Shown piece by piece: positions 51,201-59,436 of a stretch of DNA of 64,000 nucleotides. Source of the stretch: Kluyveromyces lactis (Eukaryota; Ascomycota; Saccharomycetes; Saccharomycetales; Saccharomycetaceae); assembly GCF_000002515.2 (NCBI RefSeq), contig NC_006040.1, forward strand, positions 248,001-312,000, read 5' to 3'. Both the position numbers and the translations under genes were made by a program. A model generated the notes under the pieces. It had not been told where the DNA came from and made no database searches. It saw nothing but the letters and a program-made list of their open reading frames with translations. The number at the start of each line of letters is the position of its first letter. Position 1 is the stretch's first letter.

Positions 51201-52969
51201 GATATTGCCAACAACAGGATTTGCATGGACGTACTCAGACAGTAAGAGAAGCTTTGACTTTCAGTGCGTACTTACGTCAGCCATACAATGTTTCGAAAAA
51301 AGAGAAAGATGAATATGTTGAAACGATTATTCGTCTTTTAGAGATGGAAACGTACGCTGATGCTTTAGTTGGTGTGACTGGTGAAGGATTAAATGTGGAA
51401 CAAAGAAAGAGATTGACTATTGGTGTTGAATTAGTGGCAAAACCAAAGTTACTATTGTTTTTGGATGAACCTACATCTGGTTTGGATTCTCAAACGGCAT
51501 GGTCAGTTTGTCAGTTGATGAGGAAATTAGCAAACCACGGACAAGCTATTTTGTGTACTATTCACCAACCTTCCGCTATATTAATGCAAGAGTTTGACAG
51601 ATTGCTTTTATTGCAAAAGGGAGGACAGACTGTGTATTTTGGCGAGTTGGGTCATGGATGTTGCAAGATGATTGAGTATTTCGAGTCCAAAGGATCGCAG
51701 AAATTCCCTGCTGATTGTAATCCAGCTGAATTCATGTTACATGTTATTGGAGCTGCCCCTGGTTCACATGTCACCACCGACTATCATAAAGTCTGGCTTG
51801 AATCTCAGGAGTATCAAGCTGTCCAAAAGGAAATTGACAGAATGTCACGCGAGATGGTTAACATTCCTCAAGAAGACTCAGAGGATTTGAAAAAGGAATT
51901 TGCCACGCCATTATGGTACCAATTCCTAATAATGACTAGAAGAGTACTAGAACAGCATTGGAGATCGCCAATATATATTTATGCCAAAATTTTCACTACT
52001 TCTTTTTCTGCTTTATTCATCGGATTCTCATTTTTCAATGCGAATAATAGTATGCAAGGCCTACAAAACCAAATGTTTTCTCTATTCATGCTTTTAGTCA
52101 TGTTCAGTCCTCTTGTTCATCAGATGTTGCCACAATATACCGATCAAAGAGATCTTTACGAGGTGAGAGAAAGACCTTCCAAGACTTGCTCGTGGATAAC
52201 TTTTGTATTATCACAGATTGCAGCGGAACTTCCATGGAGTTTCCTCATAGGTACAATTACCTATTTCTGTTTCTACTACCCGGTTGGTCTTTACAGAAAT
52301 GCACCTAACACGGAACAAGTACACGAACGTGGTGCACTTTTCTGGTTAATTTGTATCGCATTCATTAATTTCACAATGACATTCGGACAAGCCTGTATTG
52401 CTGGTGTTGAACGTAGGGAGAATGCCGCTTTGCTAGCTAATAACTGTTTCATGATATGTTTAGCATTCTGTGGTGTTTTGGTTACCAGAGATAAGTTGCC
52501 AGGTTTCTGGAAATTCATGTATTACTTATCGCCCTTCACGTATTTGATATCTACCATGTTAGCTACCGCAGTCGGAAACTCTGATGTGCGCTGCTCAGCC
52601 AAGGAATACCTCCATTTTTCACCAGCTCCCAATATGACATGCCAACAATACATGTCTCCATATATGAGTGTTGCCGGAGGTTACCTTTTGGACGGAAATG
52701 CAACCGATTCTTGCGGATTTTGTGTTATGGCTGAAACAAATGTCTACTTGGCTACTGTAAACATCAAATATAGCCAAATTTGGAGAAATTGGGGAATATT
52801 CTTATGTTATATTGGCGCAAATGTGTTCCTCTTCGTATTGCTTTACTGGGCTTTCAGGGTTCCAAGAGACCACTACCTTCTAATTAAGATCCATGCCATC
52901 AAGTCAAAGATCACTAATTCTCTCAAAAGTAGAAAATTGATTAGATCTTCCAAGAACAATGAGGCCTAA
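48287..52969 (+). CDS. SNQ2: PDR-type ABC multidrug transporter Snq2
   Basis: Snq2 exports 4-nitroquinoline-N-oxide, triazoles and other xenobiotics across the plasma membrane under Pdr1 control. It has 1560 residues, arranged NBD1-TMD1-NBD2-TMD2. NBD1 has GRPGAGCST (226-234), VSGGERKRVS and QCWDNATRGLD. NBD2 has GSSGAGKTT (930-938), LNVEQRKRLTI and FLDEPTSGLD. The N-terminal ~120 residues are Ser/Asn-rich and precede the KIPFDEDARSADPRLDPYS stretch typical of Snq2. The TMD2 region TPLWYQFLIMTRRVLEQHWRSP and the Cys-containing extracellular loop before the last helix (CQQYMSPYMSVAGGYLLDGN) are also family-specific. The start at 48287 gives MSDDSGSSIDDRDGRN. The S. cerevisiae paralogue Pdr18 is an alternative match only in name. 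Confidence 0.93.
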   Translation: MSDDSGSSIDDRDGRNSTSPAAELNQYTGLNAAGAHRPYLGFENDPQEQQRIQTLARTLTNSSIASKQNSSVGAQGINNGNHGQDTADADSSTNESLQRTLTRASLHINPDDVKIPFDEDARSADPRLDPYSANFDSKFWVQTMHQMFNSDPDYYKPVSLGVCLKGLRVSGVSVDADYQATVANAPLKVLNAARHFVSKRDESRYFDILRPMDALFEPGRLCTVLGRPGAGCSTLLKTVSARTYGFTVRPESVISYDGISQHDIEKHYRGDVIYSAEMDYHFANLNVGYTLEFAARCRCPSARPQGVSREEYYKHYAAVVMATYGLSHTYSTKVGDDYVRGVSGGERKRVSIAEVTLAGAKVQCWDNATRGLDSATALEFVRALKTNATISRTTPLLAIYQCSQDAYDLFDDVLVLYEGRQIYFGPADSAKQYFLDMGWECPDRQTTADFLTSVTAANERKCRPGYEKKVPKTPDEFYEHWKSSSEYAQLMNRIDAYLNKHNNEDSAKEFFDHHTARQSKHSKSSSPFLLSFMMQVKAVMDRNVQRLKGDPSVYAFNIFGNCSMAFIISSMFYNQKDNTGSFYYRTAALFTALLFNSFGSLLEILSLFEARKIVEKHKTYAFYRPSADALASIITELPSKFIIAICFNLIYYFLVNFRRSPGHFFFYFLIAITSTFTMSHLFRSIGAACTTLEQAMLPASILLLILSIYAGFVIPKGNILGWSKWLYYLNPIARSMEAMVANEFAGRTFECSQFIPAGGEYDELPLALKICSVVGSEPGSAYVSGTAYMEESFSYKDSYRWRNWGIVLCYAVFFLAVYLLLIEYNKGEMQKGEMTVFPRSVLMKLKKKNQNLKNDIESNDSLLKDMTNGNDSQDEKSDSSNEKMAEKIGSDQVVFWKNICYDVQIKTETRRILDNVDGWVKPGTLTALMGSSGAGKTTLLDALADRISTGVITGDVLVNGRPTDASFQRSTGYCQQQDLHGRTQTVREALTFSAYLRQPYNVSKKEKDEYVETIIRLLEMETYADALVGVTGEGLNVEQRKRLTIGVELVAKPKLLLFLDEPTSGLDSQTAWSVCQLMRKLANHGQAILCTIHQPSAILMQEFDRLLLLQKGGQTVYFGELGHGCCKMIEYFESKGSQKFPADCNPAEFMLHVIGAAPGSHVTTDYHKVWLESQEYQAVQKEIDRMSREMVNIPQEDSEDLKKEFATPLWYQFLIMTRRVLEQHWRSPIYIYAKIFTTSFSALFIGFSFFNANNSMQGLQNQMFSLFMLLVMFSPLVHQMLPQYTDQRDLYEVRERPSKTCSWITFVLSQIAAELPWSFLIGTITYFCFYYPVGLYRNAPNTEQVHERGALFWLICIAFINFTMTFGQACIAGVERRENAALLANNCFMICLAFCGVLVTRDKLPGFWKFMYYLSPFTYLISTMLATAVGNSDVRCSAKEYLHFSPAPNMTCQQYMSPYMSVAGGYLLDGNATDSCGFCVMAETNVYLATVNIKYSQIWRNWGIFLCYIGANVFLFVLLYWAFRVPRDHYLLIKIHAIKSKITNSLKSRKLIRSSKNNEA

Positions 52970-53248
52970 TTCATTCTTCAAGTTATCTATTCTTCTATTC
53001 ATTCGCATTGAATGAGTCAAAAGATTGCGATGATTATTTTCTTCATCTATCTAATATTACTTTGTTTTATTCTATTTTTAATGTATGACATTCAATAATG
53101 TGGTTTCACTTCCAGTATGCTCAAAAGGCTGGGTTTACTTTTCAATTCTATCAATTTCAAAAGATTTTAAATATTATATATACAACCGTCCGTAATTAGT
53201 TGATATGTAAGAATGCTTGATATCTACAGCAATGGAAATATCACGATT

Positions 53249-56200
53249 TTACAGCACGCTTTCTTTAGAGTGCTCATTTGAATTGTAAGCATCCGACTCC
53301 TCATCCTTTAAGATATCCATGTACTGTGACGGACTTGAAGCAATATTGACATACTCATCATCTGATAATTGTTTACGGTTCATTTTTTCCAACCTTTCGT
53401 ACTCTCTCCAAGTCCTCATTTTAATCTTAGAATGGTCAAATTCACCTTCGTTTTCGTCCGCTGTCTTTGTTTCACCATCAATTACCCGAGTTTCACCCCA
53501 AGAGAAGTCGTCAAATTTCCAATACGAGTATGTTGGGAAGACGAAGTTCCAAATTGGCAAAGCGATTATATAGCACAACATCCAAAGTAAGTATGACCAT
53601 CTAGTGGCTGTTACGATAATCAATAAACCTGGGAGACCTAAAATCAAACCAAGTAAGACCAAAGTTATAACGGGAGTTGGGTGGGAAACAATGGCAAAAA
53701 TGATGACATAGACTGTGAAACAAATAGCCAAAGGTAAAACTAGTGTTCCCACAAGCTCCATTGCGATGATGAATTGCATTGAGAAACAAAAAGTACCACA
53801 AAGATCCTTCACTAAGACCAACTCAAACAAATTGTGGACAGTAGAGTTAATCCAACGTCTTCTTTGGGAAAGCAAAACTTTGAAAGTGGCTGGAACAACG
53901 GTTTTACAAGCAGCCTTAGGAACAAAAACTGTTTTACGTTTGGGGAATGTTTTCAAAAGTAGTGATGATAGATATCTATCTTCACCTAATAATAATAGAT
54001 TCTTCTTATGCAATGTGTCCGTAACGTTATCTGAATACCTTTCGACGATATCCGGATTCGCAAGAATAGGAACCCAAAATCCGTCTTTACCTTTCGGCGT
54101 CTTAATTCTATAAACAGAAAAACAACCTGGCAAACACGTTACGGAACCGAAAACCGATTCAAACGCCTTAGACTGATGATGAGAAATAAAATACTCAAAA
54201 ACTTGGATTGCACTAACCCACGATTCACCTTTATTGGCGATTTTAGTCTCACCGCACAATCCCATGATTAATGGATCATGCACCATTTCTGAAAGCATAT
54301 GAGTCAAAGAGTCTGGGAAAACCTTAGTATCTGCATCAACCATTAATACTGTTTCATAAAAATTAGCCATTAACCCTGTAATTTGCCATATATTTTTCAT
54401 TAGTTGGAACTCTAAAGCCGACATTCTTTCATCAAAAGTCACTTTTTGTAGGAAAGACATCAATATAATTTGTGAATCACGCTTACCTCTGTTACCAGGC
54501 TTCGCTGAGCCTTGTTCTTCAGCTGTACCACATTTTACAATGGTGATAATTGGAACACGTTGCTGATTTTCGGCGGGTATGGTGGATTCATCGTATTTAT
54601 AAAACCCAGCATATATTTTTGCCATATTATGTCTTTTTGCGCCAACTGCAATTGCAACGTAAGGATAAGCTGTAACTTGCTCCTTGGGAATCACAAAGTC
54701 TTCCATCATATCTAATACTATGTCCGGGGTGGTTCTGTCATTACCAGAACCTTTAATAATACCATCGCAGATTACAACGATTAATTTATGAGAGTTTGGA
54801 TAATCTGTGGTTGCAATGGAATCTAATGTTGTTCTTAAACCTACCTCATCTTCTGAATAACAGGTGACACAGCAGAGTGAGTGAACCAATGGAAATCCAT
54901 AGGGCATGAAGTCTGGGGGCGGCTGTAATACTGCATCGGGGTGAATGATCGTTGGATCTAACGATTCCATAGTCATTGAAGTACCGAAAGGATCAAGATT
55001 GTCGGAAAAAGGATTAATAGTGGAGACCGGTCTTGACTGCGAGGCGAATCCAGCATGTGCACTTTTTCTCTTCATTTCATTCATATATGCTGATTTCAGC
55101 ACGGATTGTGTAGTCATTGTAGACATACCAGTACTTTCAAGGCTCTGAATGACAGGATCATTCAAGTGTACAGATTTACCCAATGATTGTTGGCTAAATC
55201 GGGATTTACGGTTGAATAAACTGATACTGGAGCTGTTTTTTTTATGATTTTTCTTCATTGGTCTTAATGATGGATCAACGGGCTTCAAAGGACCACGAGA
55301 ATTGATATCTTCTGACCAATCTTCTAAGTCGTTATTATGTTTGGCGAGTTGTTTGTTGTCAACAGTGTACGCACCTTGTTTTTTTGCTACAAAGTAGTGG
55401 AAGTAGCACGCGATGAAGAATTTACAACCGACAACGGATAGAATGAATACCAAAGATAAATATAATACCACTTGAGAAGCAATACAGCCGATACTTTCTG
55501 AATCAATAACACCAACCTTAGCAAGTTCAACGAGACAACGGGCTACATTTCTTTCTCTGCTAGTGGATAAGACCAATGAAATGTCATAACCTTCTAAATT
55601 GGCTGATTTCAAGACATCAAATGTCTCTGGATATGTAAGATCGTCAGTTTCTAGCCAGTCTAAGATCCCCAAATCAATAACGTCACCATTATATACAATC
55701 AACTTTCTCGTAGAATTTTTAATATCCTCCCAGGAGAAGTATACCTCCGCCGGGGCATTAAGGGCATAGTACTGTTCCCTGGCAGTCGAGCTCGTGTGAC
55801 AACCCCAGCCAGCGTAGTATTCTGACTCTGTGAAGTTAGGTTTACTTGAACCATCTTGGTTAACAAGTTTGCATGGGAAGTACCATGCCATATTTCCGTC
55901 GTCATCGAAAGGAATAGTAGAATTTTCTCTTGGTTCAATCAACCCTTTGCAGTTACCGTTAACGTTTTGGAAAAGGAAAGACGCGTCCATGCCACCAGCA
56001 TTCACAGGAGGATATAGAATATTAGATCCCCCAGGGATACCAGCTGCAGCTGGATGAGAAGAAGATTCTAGAGAGTATGCCTGTCCATGAATAATTAATT
56101 GTCCTGTGGTGGCTTCATTGTTGCGCATCCTTACTTTGCCTGGAACACAGACAGTTCTTGTGAACCCGAAAGTCAGGTAAGCGACAAACGCTCCAATATA

Positions 56201-56776
56201 AAAGATGATTGAAATCAACCCAATTTTATCTCTCCATGCTCTTTGAACCGCTTTTGTCTTCATGCCAAACAATTTTAAAACGGAAGGAGGAATGAAGATT
56301 GTAATCAAAAAACAGTACGATTGCCATAACGAAAAGCCCACTTTGGGCTTGTTTTGATCTTTGGCCTTAGATTCTAACCTTTGTCCGATCTCTATTGGAG
56401 GAGACACGTTCTTTTCTGAATAAATACTGTTTTTCTTTTCAAACCCATCGCTACCCTCCATTACCAACCTTTCATTTGGTTCACCATATTCACCCACTGT
56501 GTTCAAAGAAGAACTTGGAAGTTTATCGTTTGACTGTACATTCAGGTCTTGCATTGGAATATCCAACGAGGACTCTTCAGGCAAAGCACCTGTTGTGGAA
56601 GGATTGATCTGAAGATGAGTTTCCTTCGCTTTTAAAGCATAATAATGGTATGGATGGTCTGGATCTTTAAAACTATTTCTTTCAGGTCTGACCAAAGAGC
56701 CTTGTCTTGAAATCTGTCTCTGAGACCGAGATTTCAACAGTGACTCGTTGTCAAATGCATAGTAATCATCAGACAT
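53249..56776 (-). CDS. CHS3: Chitin synthase III catalytic subunit (class IV)
   Basis: Chs3 polymerises UDP-GlcNAc into the bulk cell-wall chitin, the bud-neck ring and the precursor of spore-wall chitosan; it cycles between chitosomes and the plasma membrane. It has 1175 residues (1165 in S. cerevisiae). A cytosolic N-terminus with QGSLVRPERN is followed by two early hydrophobic segments and a lumenal Asn/Gly-rich domain. Then come a membrane segment (IACYFHYFVAKKQGAY), the GT2 catalytic region with VMVDADTKV, CLPGCFSVYR, GEDRYLSSL and QRRRWINSTVHN, and C-terminal membrane helices ending in the KMRTWREYERLEK tail. The start is the ATG at 56776. It shares its neighbourhood with OLA1, as in S. 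cerevisiae (YBR023C, YBR025C). Confidence 0.97.
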   Translation of the reverse strand: MSDDYYAFDNESLLKSRSQRQISRQGSLVRPERNSFKDPDHPYHYYALKAKETHLQINPSTTGALPEESSLDIPMQDLNVQSNDKLPSSSLNTVGEYGEPNERLVMEGSDGFEKKNSIYSEKNVSPPIEIGQRLESKAKDQNKPKVGFSLWQSYCFLITIFIPPSVLKLFGMKTKAVQRAWRDKIGLISIIFYIGAFVAYLTFGFTRTVCVPGKVRMRNNEATTGQLIIHGQAYSLESSSHPAAAGIPGGSNILYPPVNAGGMDASFLFQNVNGNCKGLIEPRENSTIPFDDDGNMAWYFPCKLVNQDGSSKPNFTESEYYAGWGCHTSSTAREQYYALNAPAEVYFSWEDIKNSTRKLIVYNGDVIDLGILDWLETDDLTYPETFDVLKSANLEGYDISLVLSTSRERNVARCLVELAKVGVIDSESIGCIASQVVLYLSLVFILSVVGCKFFIACYFHYFVAKKQGAYTVDNKQLAKHNNDLEDWSEDINSRGPLKPVDPSLRPMKKNHKKNSSSISLFNRKSRFSQQSLGKSVHLNDPVIQSLESTGMSTMTTQSVLKSAYMNEMKRKSAHAGFASQSRPVSTINPFSDNLDPFGTSMTMESLDPTIIHPDAVLQPPPDFMPYGFPLVHSLCCVTCYSEDEVGLRTTLDSIATTDYPNSHKLIVVICDGIIKGSGNDRTTPDIVLDMMEDFVIPKEQVTAYPYVAIAVGAKRHNMAKIYAGFYKYDESTIPAENQQRVPIITIVKCGTAEEQGSAKPGNRGKRDSQIILMSFLQKVTFDERMSALEFQLMKNIWQITGLMANFYETVLMVDADTKVFPDSLTHMLSEMVHDPLIMGLCGETKIANKGESWVSAIQVFEYFISHHQSKAFESVFGSVTCLPGCFSVYRIKTPKGKDGFWVPILANPDIVERYSDNVTDTLHKKNLLLLGEDRYLSSLLLKTFPKRKTVFVPKAACKTVVPATFKVLLSQRRRWINSTVHNLFELVLVKDLCGTFCFSMQFIIAMELVGTLVLPLAICFTVYVIIFAIVSHPTPVITLVLLGLILGLPGLLIIVTATRWSYLLWMLCYIIALPIWNFVFPTYSYWKFDDFSWGETRVIDGETKTADENEGEFDHSKIKMRTWREYERLEKMNRKQLSDDEYVNIASSPSQYMDILKDEESDAYNSNEHSKESVL

Positions 56777-57904
56777 GAGGGTCTAAATGATATTGTGTTC
56801 AAAATGAAGAAATCGGACAACAAAAAAAACCACAGTCGAAAATAAATAGATATATGACCTCAAATGATGGTAGAAAACAGCAGTTAATATCCGTAATGTG
56901 AAATGAATAGAACAGACAATGTTGCTATTATTTTATTGTCAATATTTTTTTTCCGAGTTTTAAGTCAATTACTATTTTTATCACAGATCAGATTCTTTAG
57001 TATTGAAACGAATGGGGACTAAATGCACCGAATGGTATGTATGCAACACTCTAACCGCACGTATGATAAAAGCAGAAAACAACAGGGTATCTTCGAAGGG
57101 AAATCTCACGATTGGTGCGCAGTCTGCAACATGTAAATATTTCAAGAATTAGACATAAACAATGACAATAATATTAATGTTCTAATGCTGATGATGGAGA
57201 TGATGGTTTCTGTGTTAGCTTTTTCGAAACCTGGGATTTACTTCAGATTATATTTACCCGGATATTTCATGGGAATGGCGTCCATTCTTTTACCCGATTG
57301 GGTTAAAGGACTTGTCACGTGAGGCTACTCCTAATCAAGAATTTTCTCGGATATTCCGGAGCACAAGCGGTGCGTGTGTTCCCGGGTTCGAATCTTTAGG
57401 GGACCAGTAATATATATATATATATATATATATATATTACGATGTGTGCTGCAACAAGTTACAGAGTAAAAGAGATCGACACATGAGCCGGTGATGAGGA
57501 AAAAAGCCTGATCCAAGCAACCACGGCAAGTACCGACCTGAGATCTCGGGTATGGTGATCCTGTATATGATATGATTATCATGAACTTTTTTTCCGAATC
57601 TGATTCCGTTCTTCGAATTGGCAACTGTTTAGTTTATTTGGAACCCTATCTCGCATTTGATAACGTCGCAAAAAAAAATGGACTACCTAGATAGAATTAG
57701 GTTAAAGGCTGCAACTCGATAAGCGAGAGATATCGATAGGTTGCAAGATATTGACTATAAGACATGTTTCAAAACATAAATATATATATATGTATACTAG
57801 AGTTGGTATTCTTGTTTGTCTCCAGGTTATGATGTTCCCTTTCCTGTTCAGTATGGAGCTAGTTTGAGCTACAAACAATACATAAACATCAAAAAAGAAA
57901 ACTT
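56777..57904. promoter_or_regulatory. Divergent CHS3/PYD3 promoter region
   Basis: This 1128-bp spacer is rich in motifs: two Reb1-type sites (TTACCCGG 57254-57261 and TTACCCG 57290-57296), a Cbf1-type GTCACGTGA (57314-57322), an inverted CGG-N5-CCG (57348-57358) of Zn2Cys6 type, a B-box-like GGTTCGAATC (57385-57394), a TA repeat (57411-57437), GATAAG (57718-57723) and a TATA-rich run near 57778-57793 just before PYD3. Confidence 0.5.
57411..57437. repeat. TA dinucleotide microsatellite
   Basis: About 13 uninterrupted TA units lie between the CHS3 and PYD3 start codons. The tract is likely length-variable. Confidence 0.95.
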
Positions 57905-59278
57905 ATGACATCTACCATTGCTCCAACAACTACAACTACAACTACTGATTCTGCGACAGGCACAATCAATCTCGTCGGCCATGTTCCTTTGCAGATTGCT
58001 CCTGGAAGATTGAACGATACAATCTTATCTACCGGCAGCGAATTTGGAGGTGTTGCCAGATGGGGTGAAGAACGTCACGAATTTGGTATGAGGAGACTTG
58101 CAGGGACCGAATTAGACGGTAAGATGAGAGATTGGTTTGTTCGTGAATGTAAAGATCTTGGTTGTTCCATTAAAATTGACCAAATTGGTAACATTTTCGC
58201 CATATATCCAGGTAAGAACAGTGGGACTAAACCAACTGCGACAGGCTCGCATCTCGACACTCAGCCAGAAGCTGGTAAATACGATGGTATATTGGGTGTC
58301 TTAGCCGGGTTAGAAGTTCTAAGAACGTTCAAAGATAACAATTACGTCCCAAATTATGACGTGTGCGTTGTCGTTTGGTTCAATGAAGAAGGTGCCAGAT
58401 TTGCCAGATCTTGTACTGGGTCTTCTGTCTGGTCACACGATCTTTCCTTAGAGGATGCTTACAGCTTGGTGTCAATTGGTGAAGAACATCCAGAGACAGT
58501 TAAAGAATCCTTAACCAAAATCAATTACATTGGAGACGTTCCAGCATCGTATCAAGAGAATCAAATAGATGCTCATTTCGAATTGCACATCGAGCAAGGA
58601 CCAATCCTGGAAGATGAGGATAGACGTATAGGTATTGTTACAGGGGTCCAAGCATACAATTGGTCCAAAATCACCGTTTCGGGTGTTGGTGCACATGCAG
58701 GTACGACTCCTTGGAGATTGAGAAAGGATGCTCTTTTGATGACCTCGAAGATGATCTGTGCTGCTGCGGAAATTGCTGAAAGCCACGATGGTTTGTTTAC
58801 CACCGGTGTTATAGACGTTAAACCATACTCTGTTAATATCATTCCAGGTGAAGTTACCTTCACGATGGATCTAAGACACTACTCTGATGAAATGTTAAAG
58901 CAGATCATTGAGGAGATTCAATCTGCTTTTGATAAGTTGATTAAGAACAATAAGGGCGGTGCGTTGACATATGAAAGGGAGGTCCTACAGGTCTCGCCAT
59001 CAGTCAAGTTCAACGAGACATGCATTGACTGTGTGTCACGTTCTGCGTACTCGCAATTTGAAAAGGATAAAGTGAAGCCTATGTGGTCGGGCGCCGGTCA
59101 TGACTCTTGCCAAACCGCACCGCATGTGCCAACTTCTATGATTTTCATTCCATCAAAAGATGGCCTATCGCATAACTATTATGAATACTCTTCACCTCAA
59201 GAAATAGCTGATGGTTTCAAGGTGTTGTTACAAGCTATTATCAATTATGATAACTATAGAGCAACTCGCGGCCATTAA
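57905..59278 (+). CDS. PYD3: Beta-alanine synthase (N-carbamoyl-beta-alanine amidohydrolase)
   Basis: Pyd3 catalyses the last step of reductive pyrimidine breakdown, hydrolysing N-carbamoyl-beta-alanine to beta-alanine, ammonia and CO2. The 457-residue M20-family protein strongly resembles Lachancea kluyveri Pyd3 as I know it, for instance GVLAGLEVLRTFKDNNYVPN and WSGAGHDSCQTAPHVPTSM. Metal ligands are visible: H116 and D127 in GSHLDTQPEAGKYDG, E161/E162 in FNEEGARF, H226 in LHIEQG and H423 in GLSHN. The first 20 residues are Thr-rich and disordered. The start at 57905 gives MTSTIAPTT. S. cerevisiae lacks this gene and cannot use these pyrimidine products as nitrogen source. Here it sits between two chitin synthase genes; a GATAAG motif upstream is compatible with nitrogen control. 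Confidence 0.93.
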   Translation: MTSTIAPTTTTTTTDSATGTINLVGHVPLQIAPGRLNDTILSTGSEFGGVARWGEERHEFGMRRLAGTELDGKMRDWFVRECKDLGCSIKIDQIGNIFAIYPGKNSGTKPTATGSHLDTQPEAGKYDGILGVLAGLEVLRTFKDNNYVPNYDVCVVVWFNEEGARFARSCTGSSVWSHDLSLEDAYSLVSIGEEHPETVKESLTKINYIGDVPASYQENQIDAHFELHIEQGPILEDEDRRIGIVTGVQAYNWSKITVSGVGAHAGTTPWRLRKDALLMTSKMICAAAEIAESHDGLFTTGVIDVKPYSVNIIPGEVTFTMDLRHYSDEMLKQIIEEIQSAFDKLIKNNKGGALTYEREVLQVSPSVKFNETCIDCVSRSAYSQFEKDKVKPMWSGAGHDSCQTAPHVPTSMIFIPSKDGLSHNYYEYSSPQEIADGFKVLLQAIINYDNYRATRGH

Positions 59279-59436
59279 TTGAAATAAAGCTAACTTTGAT
59301 TTTATAGTAAAGGTCCAAAACAATTGTAAGTTATCAATTTATATTTATTTGTTGTGTAAACTTACTAAAAACTTTTATCTGTTTACTATGTTTTGATTGT
59401 CTATTTATCTTCCATAAGATATGCTACTGTGTGGAT

